Positions 54,706-62,473 of a stretch of 64,000 nucleotides of DNA are shown here, one piece after another. The DNA comes from Allopusillimonas ginsengisoli. GTDB taxonomy: Bacteria; Pseudomonadota; Gammaproteobacteria; Burkholderiales; Burkholderiaceae_B. The DNA lies in the NCBI RefSeq assembly GCF_004153455.1, contig NZ_SDQE01000007.1:124001-188000 (forward strand), read 5' to 3'. Numbering within the stretch: position 1 is the first letter of the stretch; each line of letters begins with the position of its first letter. The position numbers and the translations under genes are program-made. Below the pieces are notes generated by a model. It made no database searches, was not told the DNA's origin, and was given only the letters and a program-made list of their open reading frames with translations.

Positions 54706-55506
54706 TCACATCGGCGCCACAATCACCCGCGCCCCAGCATCAGACAGGCAACGCAGCCATTCCCCTTCATCAGGCAATGCGTCCGTAACGACAGCGGAAG
54801 CTTGAGACACATGCGCAACTTTGACCATGGCATTACGATCGAATTTGCTGTGGTCAGCCACTACGTAAGCATTACGTGCACAGCCAAGAATCGCTTGAGT
54901 AACCGGCTCCTCCTCCATCGTGAAATCCAGAATATCACCGGATCGGGATATGGCCACGACACCCAAAACAGCATAATCAAGATGAAATTGTCGGATGAAA
55001 TCGGCGGTAGCAACCCCTGCCAATGCCCTATCAGCCACCCGTACGCTTCCACCACTCACGATGATTTCCACACCCTCACTGGCGCGCATAATATCGACCA
55101 CGTTCAGATTGTTGGTGACAACCCTCATATTTCGCTTTTTCACCAACTGCATTGCCACCGCCTCGGCGGTCGTGCCGATGTCTATGAAGACGGATGTTTC
55201 ATCACGAACTTCCGCTGCAACCGCCATCGCTATTCGTGTCTTCTCGCGAGAAAGGGAGTCGCGCCGGGTTTCATACGGCAAATTCACAATGCTTGAACGG
55301 AAGGCCGCCCCCCCATGAAAGCGCGACAAAATGCCCTGGCTGCATAGATAATTGATATCCCTGCGGATCGTCTGGGTCGTAACTCCCAGGCGTTCAGCCA
55401 AGGCATCGATTGTCACAAAACCATGCTGCTTGGCGCACTGCACAATGTCCAGCTGACGCGGAAGCAGTTCCGATGCGGCGGGTGGGAAACTCGTTGATTG
55501 GTTCAT
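54706..55506 (-). CDS. DeoR/GlpR-family transcriptional regulator
   Basis: A 266-residue repressor. The N-terminal helix-turn-helix is HGFVTIDALAERLGVTTQTIRRDINYLCSQGILSRFHGGA (residues 29-68); the C-terminal DeoRC sensor has FIDIGTTAEAVAMQL, VSGGSVRVADRALAG and VADHSKFDRNAMVKVAHVS, which bind phosphorylated sugars in this family. The ATG at 55506 has AGGT upstream. It lies in front of the aldolase-kinase-ABC operon, so a phosphorylated product of the kinase is the likely inducer. It has its own terminator. Confidence 0.95.
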   Translation of the reverse strand: MNQSTSFPPAASELLPRQLDIVQCAKQHGFVTIDALAERLGVTTQTIRRDINYLCSQGILSRFHGGAAFRSSIVNLPYETRRDSLSREKTRIAMAVAAEVRDETSVFIDIGTTAEAVAMQLVKKRNMRVVTNNLNVVDIMRASEGVEIIVSGGSVRVADRALAGVATADFIRQFHLDYAVLGVVAISRSGDILDFTMEEEPVTQAILGCARNAYVVADHSKFDRNAMVKVAHVSQASAVVTDALPDEGEWLRCLSDAGARVIVAPM

Positions 55507-55724
55507 AAACAAATTACCTGACCTTTTGCTTTTTGTAGTCCCGCAAAGTATATGCGCGGCATCTGTAGGCTCACAATATGGCAGCAAGAAACTCAACCTG
55601 GCGCAAATACTGGGACGCAAGTAGATTGAAACCGAGCCCATCAAAGAACAAGTAAAATTCAAGCTTGTGCTACTGGCTTTTCCGATCGCCATCCATTTCA
55701 CAAAAAAAAATCATTGACGATAAT

Positions 55725-55746
55725 CGACTGGTCATTTATATTTATC
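55725..55746. promoter_or_regulatory. TetR operator candidate, copy 1
   Basis: CGACTGGTCATTTATATTT followed by ATC, with the near-palindrome GAC-TG-GTC at its start. It lies 24 bases before the TetR ATG (55770). The same 22 bases recur with one difference at 56391-56412 before the sigma-factor gene. This is the pattern of an autoregulated TetR repressor that controls a second gene. Confidence 0.75.
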
Positions 55747-55769
55747 ACTACCAATCATCAGATTACACT

Positions 55770-56360
55770 ATGTCCAGACGTCCCAATCCAGAGATTCTCA
55801 ACCGCCTTCTCACCGACGGCGGGCGCCTGGTGCATAAGGTCGGGTTCCATGCGTGTGGCGTTCAAGACATAGCGGCTGCGGCGAACATTCCCAAGGGATC
55901 CTTCTACAGTTATTTCGATAGCAAGGAATCATTTGCATCTGCCATATTGCAAGCATATTGGACTGATATTGAAAATCGTCTGGGTCCCGTACTGTATGAC
56001 GCACGCATAAAACCCTTGGCGCGCATTAAACGTTTTTTTGAACTACTTGTGGACGAACACGCGTTGAATCAGTTCGCAATAGGCTGTCTCATAGGGAACC
56101 TCTCCCTGGAGCTGGCCAATAACAGCAACGAAGTACGAGCAACCTTGGCGCATATTCTGGGAAAATGGGAAGCTGCGTTAGCCTTTTGCATAGGAGAAGC
56201 CTCCAGCAAAACGGGCGTTTCCAAACAGCGAGACGCGCACAAGCTGGCCGCGATCATCATAGAAAGCTGGGAAGGCGCGGCATTGCGGACCAAGGTAGAA
56301 CGCAATAGCAATTCGTTTCAGCGTTTTCTCAACACGACATTACCGCTCATTCTGGAGTGA
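55770..56360 (+). CDS. TetR-family regulator (NemR/AcuR-like)
   Basis: A 196-residue repressor. The helix-turn-helix is GFHACGVQDIAAAANIPKGSFYSYFDSKESFASAIL (residues 23-58), with a helical effector domain bearing a conserved Cys (AIGCLIGNLSLEL) in a position where some TetR regulators sense electrophiles. The ATG at 55770 is preferred to the in-frame start upstream, which would cover the operator. It lies 96 bases in front of the sigma-factor gene. The operator repeat suggests that it represses both itself and the sigma gene. Confidence 0.93.
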   Translation: MSRRPNPEILNRLLTDGGRLVHKVGFHACGVQDIAAAANIPKGSFYSYFDSKESFASAILQAYWTDIENRLGPVLYDARIKPLARIKRFFELLVDEHALNQFAIGCLIGNLSLELANNSNEVRATLAHILGKWEAALAFCIGEASSKTGVSKQRDAHKLAAIIIESWEGAALRTKVERNSNSFQRFLNTTLPLILE

Positions 56361-56390
56361 TTTATCTAGTTTTTTTACTCCATTTAAAGA

Positions 56391-56412
56391 CGACTGGTCA
56401 TTTATATTTGTC
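56391..56412. promoter_or_regulatory. TetR operator candidate, copy 2
   Basis: Identical to the element at 55725-55746 at 21 of 22 positions (CGACTGGTCATTTATATTT, then GTC instead of ATC). It is centred 55 bases before the sigma-factor ATG (56457) and directly follows the TetR stop codon by 30 bases. The repeat implies co-regulation of the sigma factor by the TetR protein. Confidence 0.75.
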
Positions 56413-56456
56413 GCACAGCTCAGTGCCTATGTTTGATTTTTGAAGGAAAACTCCCC

Positions 56457-57152
56457 ATGTCCAGCATCCCTTCAGGTGTCACAAATAGGCGAGCTACAGG
56501 CGCCGATAGCCACACTTTCAATCGACTTCGCCGGCGACTGGAAAAAATTGCCTGCCGCATGCTCGGATCACTCGCCGACGCCGAAGACGTCGTTCAGGAT
56601 GCCTGGCTCAGATGGAACGAGGCTGCCGGGCCAAAGATCGACAATGAGGAAGCTTGGCTGGTCTCGGTCACCAGAAGGTTGTGCATTGATAGATTGCGTA
56701 CCCTCAAGATCCAGCGTGAATGCTGTTCAGAATTATGGCGGCGCGGATCTCAGATGACAGAATTGCCCGCAACGCCCCAAGAAATCAACGAGCGCGCGGA
56801 TGATATGTCAATGGCATACCTGGCCTTGCTGGAACGACTCTCGCACGAAGCACGCGCGGCCTTTCTCATGCACGAGATTTTTGATACCGATTACGACCAG
56901 ATAGCTAAAACGCTGCATAAAAATCAAGTGGCATGCCGGCAACTGGTAAGCCGTGCAAAGATACAGTTGCGCGGCGAACAGCCGCGCTTTACTGTGTCTC
57001 AGGAAACCTATCACTATCTGCTTAGTCTATTCGTCCAGGCACTCCATCGAGGAAGCCCCGATGAAATCAGTGCGTTCCTGGCCGAAGATGCTGTGCTGAT
57101 GGGTGGCAGGGGCGAACAGACAGCGCCCTTCACAGAACAAGGTGGTTCATAG
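56457..57152 (+). CDS. ECF41-like sigma factor, C-terminally shortened
   Basis: A 231-residue ECF sigma factor. Region 2 has MLGSLADAEDVVQDAWLRW (about residues 35-53), region 4 has LSHEARAAFLMHEIFDTDYDQIAKTLHKNQ (about 126-155), and a SnoaL-like extension begins near residue 176 (YHYLLSLFVQALHRGSPDEISAFLAEDAVLM). ECF41 members are normally about 290 residues and carry a DGGG motif next; here MGGRGEQTAPFTEQGGS and a stop replace it. The ATG at 56457 has AAGGAAAA six bases upstream. Loss of the extension in this group changes sigma activity. Convergent with the MBL gene. Confidence 0.87.
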   Translation: MSSIPSGVTNRRATGADSHTFNRLRRRLEKIACRMLGSLADAEDVVQDAWLRWNEAAGPKIDNEEAWLVSVTRRLCIDRLRTLKIQRECCSELWRRGSQMTELPATPQEINERADDMSMAYLALLERLSHEARAAFLMHEIFDTDYDQIAKTLHKNQVACRQLVSRAKIQLRGEQPRFTVSQETYHYLLSLFVQALHRGSPDEISAFLAEDAVLMGGRGEQTAPFTEQGGS

Positions 57153-57198
57153 GACGAATACGGGCGTGCTGTTTTGTTCTACCCTGCCCCATCAGCGG

Positions 57199-58116
57199 TC
57201 AGTATTCCCAGAAGACCGGCACCCAACGAAAAGCGGCGCCGTCGACTGCCACCCGGCCTACAGATGGAAACGGCAGATGAGTCGCCACCAGGAGCCCGCC
57301 GGTCGCAGCCAGTTCCTGTAAAAGGCTCACCCGGACACGTACGGCTTCTTCGGGGTCGTGCTCGAAACCGTTATGCCAGTCGGGGTGGTCAAACCCGACC
57401 GGGAACACGGCATCGCCTGCAAACGTCAATCGATCACCACCAGACTCCACGCGGACGACGCTGTGTCCCGGGGTGTGACCGCCTGTGCGACACACAACCA
57501 CTCCCGGCGCCACTTCGTACTCCTGGTCGAACACCCGCAGTTGGCTGCGGTATTCGTCCAGGAAGCGCCTGGCGGCAGACCGAAGCACGTTCGGCACTGG
57601 AGAAGGCATGGAGGTATGGGAAAAATCCGGCGACGCCCAAAACTTCACCTCAGCGGCAGCCACATGAATCCGCAAGTCCGGACGCAAGCGTTCTTTCACG
57701 CCGTCGACAAGCAGCCCGCCAACATGGTCCATGTGCATATGGGTAATCACTATGTCGGTGATGGACCCAAGATCAATGCCGGCAGCCGCTAGCCGCAAGG
57801 GCAACTGCCCCGCCCGCGGGAAGTCCGGGTATTCCACGCCCAGTCCAGCGTCGATGAGTATGTTCTGGTCTCCGCTGCGCGCCACAAGCACATTCAGCGG
57901 CCAGCCAAACGCATCGGGCGGCAGAAACATTTCATCCAGCCAGGTCGCCCGATCAGCCGGGTCGGCATTGGTGGCCATCGTCGCGGTCGGCAGCGAAAGC
58001 ACTCCATCGCTGACCACCAGCACATCAATCTCGCCGATCCGCACCGCGTAACGCGAGGGAACCAGCTCGTCATATTCCGATTCGACGGTTTGTATGGTGT
58101 TTTCTACGTTTAACAT
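57199..58116 (-). CDS. Metallo-beta-lactamase-fold hydrolase
   Basis: A 305-residue MBL-fold protein. The metal site is HMHMDH (His126, His128, Asp130, His131), with GGHTPGHS and FAGDAVFP as the later ligands. The fold suits a lactonase, thiolesterase or other hydrolase; N-acyl-homoserine lactonases have this sort of motif but with other surrounding sequence. No signal peptide is present. It lies 72 bases after the AhpD-like gene on the same strand. Confidence 0.9.
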   Translation of the reverse strand: MLNVENTIQTVESEYDELVPSRYAVRIGEIDVLVVSDGVLSLPTATMATNADPADRATWLDEMFLPPDAFGWPLNVLVARSGDQNILIDAGLGVEYPDFPRAGQLPLRLAAAGIDLGSITDIVITHMHMDHVGGLLVDGVKERLRPDLRIHVAAAEVKFWASPDFSHTSMPSPVPNVLRSAARRFLDEYRSQLRVFDQEYEVAPGVVVCRTGGHTPGHSVVRVESGGDRLTFAGDAVFPVGFDHPDWHNGFEHDPEEAVRVRVSLLQELAATGGLLVATHLPFPSVGRVAVDGAAFRWVPVFWEY

Positions 58117-58188
58117 TATGAAATCCTCCAGAGAGACGGCCCGATTGCACGGGCCAAACCAGCCTGCGAACTGGCAGCAGATGGCCGG

Positions 58189-58668
58189 TCAGGCGAGGTT
58201 GGCTTTGTCCAGGCCGAATGCCTTATCAGCCGATCCCGGTACGGTCTTGAATGCAACATTTGCACGATTCCAGGCATTGATGGCCATGACATCGAAAGTC
58301 AGATCGGACAGTTCTTTTTCGCTCAATTGAGTGCGTACGCGCTCGTAGAGGTCGTCCGCTACGCCATGTTCAGGCAGCTTGGTCAGTACCTCAGCCCAGG
58401 CCAGCGCAGCCCGTTCGCGTGGCGCAAAGAGCGAGGATTCGCGCCACGTTGCCACGTGATGAATACGTAGCTCCCGTTCTCCGTGAATGCGTGCTTCTTT
58501 TACGTGCATGTCGAGGCAAAACCCGCAGCCGTTCAATTGAGAAGCGCGAATGGACACCAGATCGCGGATTGACGTCTCGATAGTGCTGTTCTTCAGCGTA
58601 TTGCTGAAGTCCATGAACTTCTTGAACAGCTCAGGGGATTGTTGAATGTAGTTGATGCGCTGTGTCAT
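58189..58668 (-). CDS. AhpD-like carboxymuconolactone decarboxylase family protein
   Basis: A 159-residue CMD-family protein. The redox site is CxxC (Cys48 and Cys51) followed by His55, in QLNGCGFCLDMHVKEAR, as in AhpD-type peroxidatic or disulfide-reducing members. The later part has RERAALAWAEVLTKLPEHG. GGAG precedes the ATG. Genes of this family are classical partners of ECF41 sigma factors, and it lies about 1.0 kb from the ECF41-like gene. Confidence 0.92.
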   Translation of the reverse strand: MTQRINYIQQSPELFKKFMDFSNTLKNSTIETSIRDLVSIRASQLNGCGFCLDMHVKEARIHGERELRIHHVATWRESSLFAPRERAALAWAEVLTKLPEHGVADDLYERVRTQLSEKELSDLTFDVMAINAWNRANVAFKTVPGSADKAFGLDKANLA

Positions 58669-59016
58669 GATTGCTCCTGATGATGATGAGGGCAGCACCC
58701 TGGTTGGAGGGAACTGGTCACGGCAGTAGGCCGCATGTCGTCATCGTAGGCAGCAAGGGGGCGAGGCGGTAGACCTGCGGACGGGCTCACAGTGTTGCCT
58801 GATACGCACCAAAGCGGGGAACTTGCTTAACGTTACGTATCAGGCCAGATCATCGAAACAGACATCTTGCGTAGATCTATGGTGCACGCGCTCAACGCAC
58901 ACTCTCCGTTCATTGGCGAGTATGGAGGCGACACGCCCGGGATTCACGAATAAAAATGGGACACGGGAAAGTAACCAGATTGATTGCAGGCAACGAACTC
59001 AGTTGAATCACGCCGA
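58669..59016. other. Gene-free region between AhpD-like and MlaA-like genes
   Basis: 348 bases between the AhpD start and the MlaA stop. No coding frame with family features is seen. The prominent structure is the long inverted repeat at 58797-58845. Towards 58669-58760 lies the upstream region of the AhpD gene; the remainder looks unremarkable. Confidence 0.7.
58797..58845. repeat. 10-bp inverted repeat with 29-base spacer
   Basis: GCCTGATACG at 58797-58806 and CGTATCAGGC at 58836-58845 are perfect reverse complements, and the spacer holds the 8-base palindrome TAACGTTA (58828-58835). The core GATAC/GTATC is the same as in the element at 60271-60286 in front of the MlaA-like gene. It may be a protein-binding site or a long hairpin that ends the MlaA transcript. 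Confidence 0.6.
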
Positions 59017-60252
59017 TCACTTCTCGTTAATCTGGTGGCTGCGCCTTTGCATCCACGCATCGCGCACAAACGAATACTCATCCAACGCCTCTGCGCGCAT
59101 CTTTTCCAACGGCAAAGCGGCGGAACGCATGCTGCCTATCTTTATAATCGTGACGGCCATGCTGATCCCCTTATCGTCGATGTATCCCGTAGGGTTCAAT
59201 GGAGAGTCGCCAAATCCACTAATGGCGTCTCGTACTGTCTTGGGTCCCATAAGCGGCGCGACGAAAAACCTTGAGTCCTTCCACCCCCAGACGGCCAGTG
59301 TCTGACCCAGATCTTCGTTGGCGCGATGAAGCTCCAGCTTGCTCGCCGGATCGAAGATGCCCCCAACGCCCGCGGTAGTGTTGACAACAAAGCGACCAAG
59401 CGTCCTGGCAGCGCCGATCGGTCGACCCTGCAGAAGCTGGTTAATCAAGGTCCGGGGCTCCTCCAGGTTTGCGAATACGGACGTTACGTGTCGCTGCACG
59501 ACATCCGGCACCACCGTGTCGTAAGCCACGCCAACCGGGCGCGCGATGTATTTGTCGACTTTCGAGTTGAACTTGTACATCCGACGGTTATACCCCTCCC
59601 ATGGGTCATTGACTCTCATGGCGTAGCGGTCATCACCATCTATTTCAGCGCTTTCGTCAAGATTAACCGCCACTGCCGAGGCGGCGTCTGGCGCACCCGA
59701 TGTGCTGATCGCTGGTGGAGGCCAATCCGCTTTGCTGATGGCCTGGCTCGCATCGAGCGCCTGCCCGCCATCGCGCATTGCTGGGGTCGTCATGCCGTCA
59801 GAAGCCTCATCTGGCGGCGCAAGGCTATTCGTTGAAAAGGTGACGAGCGCCAAAGCGTGGTCTGCTGAATCGGTAAGCGACAATTCAGGTGAGGATCGCG
59901 TCACCGATGAATCGGCTGGGGTCTGATGCCTGACGGCGTTGCTAGCGCATGCAGTGTTACCCAGAACGATCGCAGCGAGTACGAGGAATTGGATCAATCT
60001 CGAAGTGGAGCTACTCAACCAAGGCGGGAAAACACTGGAATTGCCGTAAGCATTGGCAATCGGGCTCGGTTCGCTTTCAGTGATCGCCTGGATGACGGAC
60101 GACGTCCGTACTGCTCCCGCCAAGTCGGTGGAGAACCGATCACTATCCGCGCCGTGAACCGCCGTCCCGGTCGCGAGGCCATGCAATACCCGAACAATAC
60201 TGGGTTGTGTAGAGCGGCCTGAGCATGCGCGTACAAGGGTCAATCGATTCAT
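59017..60252 (-). CDS. mlaA: MlaA/VacJ family protein with long N-terminal region
   Basis: A 411-residue protein whose C-terminal half (about residues 214-385) is the MlaA domain: VNDPWEGYNRRMYKFNSKVDKY, GRFVVNTTAGVGGIFDPA, EDLGQTLAVWG and SGFGDSPLNPTGYID. MlaA is an outer-membrane protein that passes phospholipids to MlaC. Here about 85 residues precede a hydrophobic stretch (residues 86-101) and Cys102, a weak lipobox (NTAC), and residues 103-213 are Ser/Ala/Pro-rich. The ATG at 60252 has GGAG upstream. A TTG at residue 79 (60018) could instead start a normal lipoprotein precursor. No other mla genes are adjacent. Confidence 0.85.
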   Translation of the reverse strand: MNRLTLVRACSGRSTQPSIVRVLHGLATGTAVHGADSDRFSTDLAGAVRTSSVIQAITESEPSPIANAYGNSSVFPPWLSSSTSRLIQFLVLAAIVLGNTACASNAVRHQTPADSSVTRSSPELSLTDSADHALALVTFSTNSLAPPDEASDGMTTPAMRDGGQALDASQAISKADWPPPAISTSGAPDAASAVAVNLDESAEIDGDDRYAMRVNDPWEGYNRRMYKFNSKVDKYIARPVGVAYDTVVPDVVQRHVTSVFANLEEPRTLINQLLQGRPIGAARTLGRFVVNTTAGVGGIFDPASKLELHRANEDLGQTLAVWGWKDSRFFVAPLMGPKTVRDAISGFGDSPLNPTGYIDDKGISMAVTIIKIGSMRSAALPLEKMRAEALDEYSFVRDAWMQRRSHQINEK

Positions 60253-60270
60253 ACTGAAGCTCCACATTAG

Positions 60271-60318
60271 GATACATTGACGTATCTTAATGAGTAATTC
60301 AGTCATTCGTCAAGATAC
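60271..60318. promoter_or_regulatory. TetR operator candidate in front of the MlaA-like gene
   Basis: GATAC-ATTGAC-GTATC at 60271-60286 is an inverted repeat with a six-base spacer. The larger pair GTATCTT (60282) and AAGATAC (60312) embraces a further 23 bases. The element begins 18 bases upstream of the MlaA start codon, and a TetR gene lies just upstream, so repression of the MlaA gene is likely. Confidence 0.6.
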
Positions 60319-60434
60319 ATATATGCGTCTTATTTGTGACTGGCCGATGACATGGCGATATCACTGCGGGATTGTTCTGGAGTGCATCGGAGAATTTGCG
60401 CATCATGTACGCCAAATCATCACTGTCGTATGCG

Positions 60435-61028
60435 TCAGCCCGTCCGTACAAGTGGCAGGAAAATCGCGTCGACCCAGTTGGCGCGCAAGCGCTTCGACGG
60501 AGCTGATCGGTTCATCAGCACATGGTGGCGGATGAGATCGCTTAAAAGCGATTCAATTGGCGCAATAAGCTTAGCTGGATCAATTTCACCGCGCGCCACG
60601 CCTCGGCTCAAGATCACGCCTAAGTCGGGGGGCCGGCCCTCATTCAACGCCTTGCGCAGGGCCTGCGGCGAGGCGTACGTCTCGCGAAAAGCCTTATTCA
60701 GTGATACTGAGAAAACAACGTCAAGAAACGGTATAAGATCGCTGAGGCGATCGAGATATTCCAAGAGCTCCTTGCGCACACTGCCCCGATCCGGAACATC
60801 GAGCGGGTGTTTGGCTAACTGCCACTGGATTGCCGCAATGGCCAGCAGCGCTTTTCCATTCCAACGTCGCGCAAGCACAGAGCGACTCGTGCGAGCACGC
60901 GTCGCCACGGTTTCCATCGTCAAACCCGCATACCCATGCTCCGCGAGTTCGGCCCAGGCAGCTTCAATAATCGCCTCGTCGAGTTCAGGCCCGCGACGGC
61001 GAGTCTTTGTCGAACTGGAGGATTGCAT
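60435..61028 (-). CDS. TetR-family transcriptional regulator
   Basis: A 197-residue regulator with an N-terminal helix-turn-helix (ELDEAIIEAAWAELAEHGYAGLTMETVATRARTSRSVLARRW, about residues 15-56) preceded by a basic stretch (KTRRRG). The effector part is helical. The ATG at 61028 has GGAG 9 bases upstream; a TTG just before it is not needed. It lies 182 bases in front of the MlaA-like gene, and the GATAC-N6-GTATC element lies between. Confidence 0.92.
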   Translation of the reverse strand: MQSSSSTKTRRRGPELDEAIIEAAWAELAEHGYAGLTMETVATRARTSRSVLARRWNGKALLAIAAIQWQLAKHPLDVPDRGSVRKELLEYLDRLSDLIPFLDVVFSVSLNKAFRETYASPQALRKALNEGRPPDLGVILSRGVARGEIDPAKLIAPIESLLSDLIRHHVLMNRSAPSKRLRANWVDAIFLPLVRTG

Positions 61029-61304
61029 CAACGAGAACTCCTACGGAATTTTTCCTTAGTGTATGCCAGATGAAATGCACTCCTGGTTGACCTGCCCAGT
61101 TAAGCGCAACATCGCTATCCACGCTGATTCAGTCATCGCACCCTTATTTGCCTATCCAATTCCACACGCGGCATAAGGATGACAGGGATGAACGCACGGC
61201 GGCAGTGTCCGCAAAACTCAAGCTGGATAAGTGCTATGTGTATATAGATTCGGCGCGAGTGTCACAACGTTCTAACAAAATCCCTGACCAGCCACAACGT
61301 CCAG

Positions 61305-62282
61305 CTATTCACGACCGCTGTGACAATGCAACTGCCTGAAAAGCTGCGGGGTCATGCCAAAACGCCGGTCGAACGCTTTCGAGAGCTGCGCACCGGTGGA
61401 GTAGCCAGTTCGCGCCGCGATTTCCTTAATCGTCATACCCGTCGCGAGCAGGCTGCGAGCCTCGTCCAACCTCAACGTTTCTACAAAACGCGCAGGTGTC
61501 TCGCCTATGCTTTTAATAAAGTGACGCACGAATGTGCGCTCGGACATGAAGACCTTTTCAGCCAGACGCGGTACATCCAGCTGCTTCGTGAGATTTTCCC
61601 GCATCCAGTGGACAAGCGCAGCGAACGGCGCATCCGCGTGGGATTGCGCGCTTAACACCGGGCTGAACTGCGACTGATAGCCGGGCCGGCGCGCGTAAAG
61701 CACGAGGCGCTTGGCGACGGCATTGGCCACAGCATTGCCGAGGTCTGACGCGACCATTTCGAGACTCATGTCTATCCCAGTGGTGACGCCTGCAGAGGTC
61801 CAGAGCCGCCCATCGTTAACGAAGAGTGACTGCTGATCGACATCGGCATCCGGCCATCGCGCCGCCAGATCGGCGCAGGCCGACCAATGCGTGGCGACAC
61901 GTTTTCCATCGAGAAGGCCAAAGTGTGCAAGTGCGAACGAACCCGTGCAGACGGAGCCGTACCGGCGTGCCTTCTTGCTGACCAACATCGCCCATTTACG
62001 CACCCGTTCGTCAGCCGCCAGGGACTCGAGACCGATGGCGTTTCCGCCGGCAATCAGCAAAGTGTCAACGGAATGCGGCGACAGATCAGTGATGGAGTGC
62101 GCCATCAGCGTGACGGAACTGCTGGTCTGGATTGCACCACGTTTCGCAGCAAGAATGTGGACTTTGTAGTAGGCGTTGCCTAGTGCAAAGTTGCCCGCCT
62201 CGAACACTGCAGCCGGGCCGGTAACGTCGAGCACCTGACAATCAGGAAACACAAGGATCGCAATATTGTGTGGTTTTGACAT
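61305..62282 (-). CDS. GlxA-family regulator (DJ-1/PfpI sensor, AraC DNA-binding)
   Basis: A 325-residue regulator. Residues 5-180 are a DJ-1/PfpI-like domain (IAILVFPDCQVLDVTGPAAVFE, with the CTGSFALAHFGLLDGKRVATHWSACADL segment that holds the conserved Cys region). Residues 215-325 are the AraC domain (VPRLAEKVFMSERTFVRHFIKSIGETPARFVETLRLDEAR and IKEIAARTGYSTGAQLSKAFDRRFG). It is divergent from the TonB-dependent receptor across 191 bases. GlxA members control amine, carnitine or glycine-betaine-type catabolism; the target here may be the receptor gene. Confidence 0.94.
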   Translation of the reverse strand: MSKPHNIAILVFPDCQVLDVTGPAAVFEAGNFALGNAYYKVHILAAKRGAIQTSSSVTLMAHSITDLSPHSVDTLLIAGGNAIGLESLAADERVRKWAMLVSKKARRYGSVCTGSFALAHFGLLDGKRVATHWSACADLAARWPDADVDQQSLFVNDGRLWTSAGVTTGIDMSLEMVASDLGNAVANAVAKRLVLYARRPGYQSQFSPVLSAQSHADAPFAALVHWMRENLTKQLDVPRLAEKVFMSERTFVRHFIKSIGETPARFVETLRLDEARSLLATGMTIKEIAARTGYSTGAQLSKAFDRRFGMTPQLFRQLHCHSGRE

Positions 62283-62473
62283 TGGCAGATATTAGCTTTC
62301 TATTGTCATTTATGCCAAGAGAGGCATCGCTAAACTGAACCTGTTTTTAAAAGTAAGTAAAGCGCCATGAACTCTTCCTTGTGCATTCACTCCTCGCCTT
62401 TTTCCAACTTGACACCGACAGGCCTCGCAAGTTCAGAGAAAGTGCCCAGCGCATGCATGATGCCGAGTCACGC

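Noticed and set aside
57103-57746. Forward-strand open frames covering the MBL gene and the sigma-gene end, considered as a frameshifted rest of the SnoaL domain
   Set aside because: Neither alternative frame carries the DGGG motif or SnoaL-like sequence; they are antisense to the intact MBL-fold gene.
56361-58800. ECF41-type promoter motif (TGTCACA with CGTC at a suitable spacing) before the AhpD-like or MBL genes
   Set aside because: The only TGTCACA seen is inside the sigma gene near 56475, with no CGTC at the right distance; no convincing match lies before the two target genes.
62283-62473. Fur box before the TonB-dependent receptor
   Set aside because: An AT-rich stretch near 62290-62315 has only weak similarity to the 19-base Fur consensus; I would not report it.
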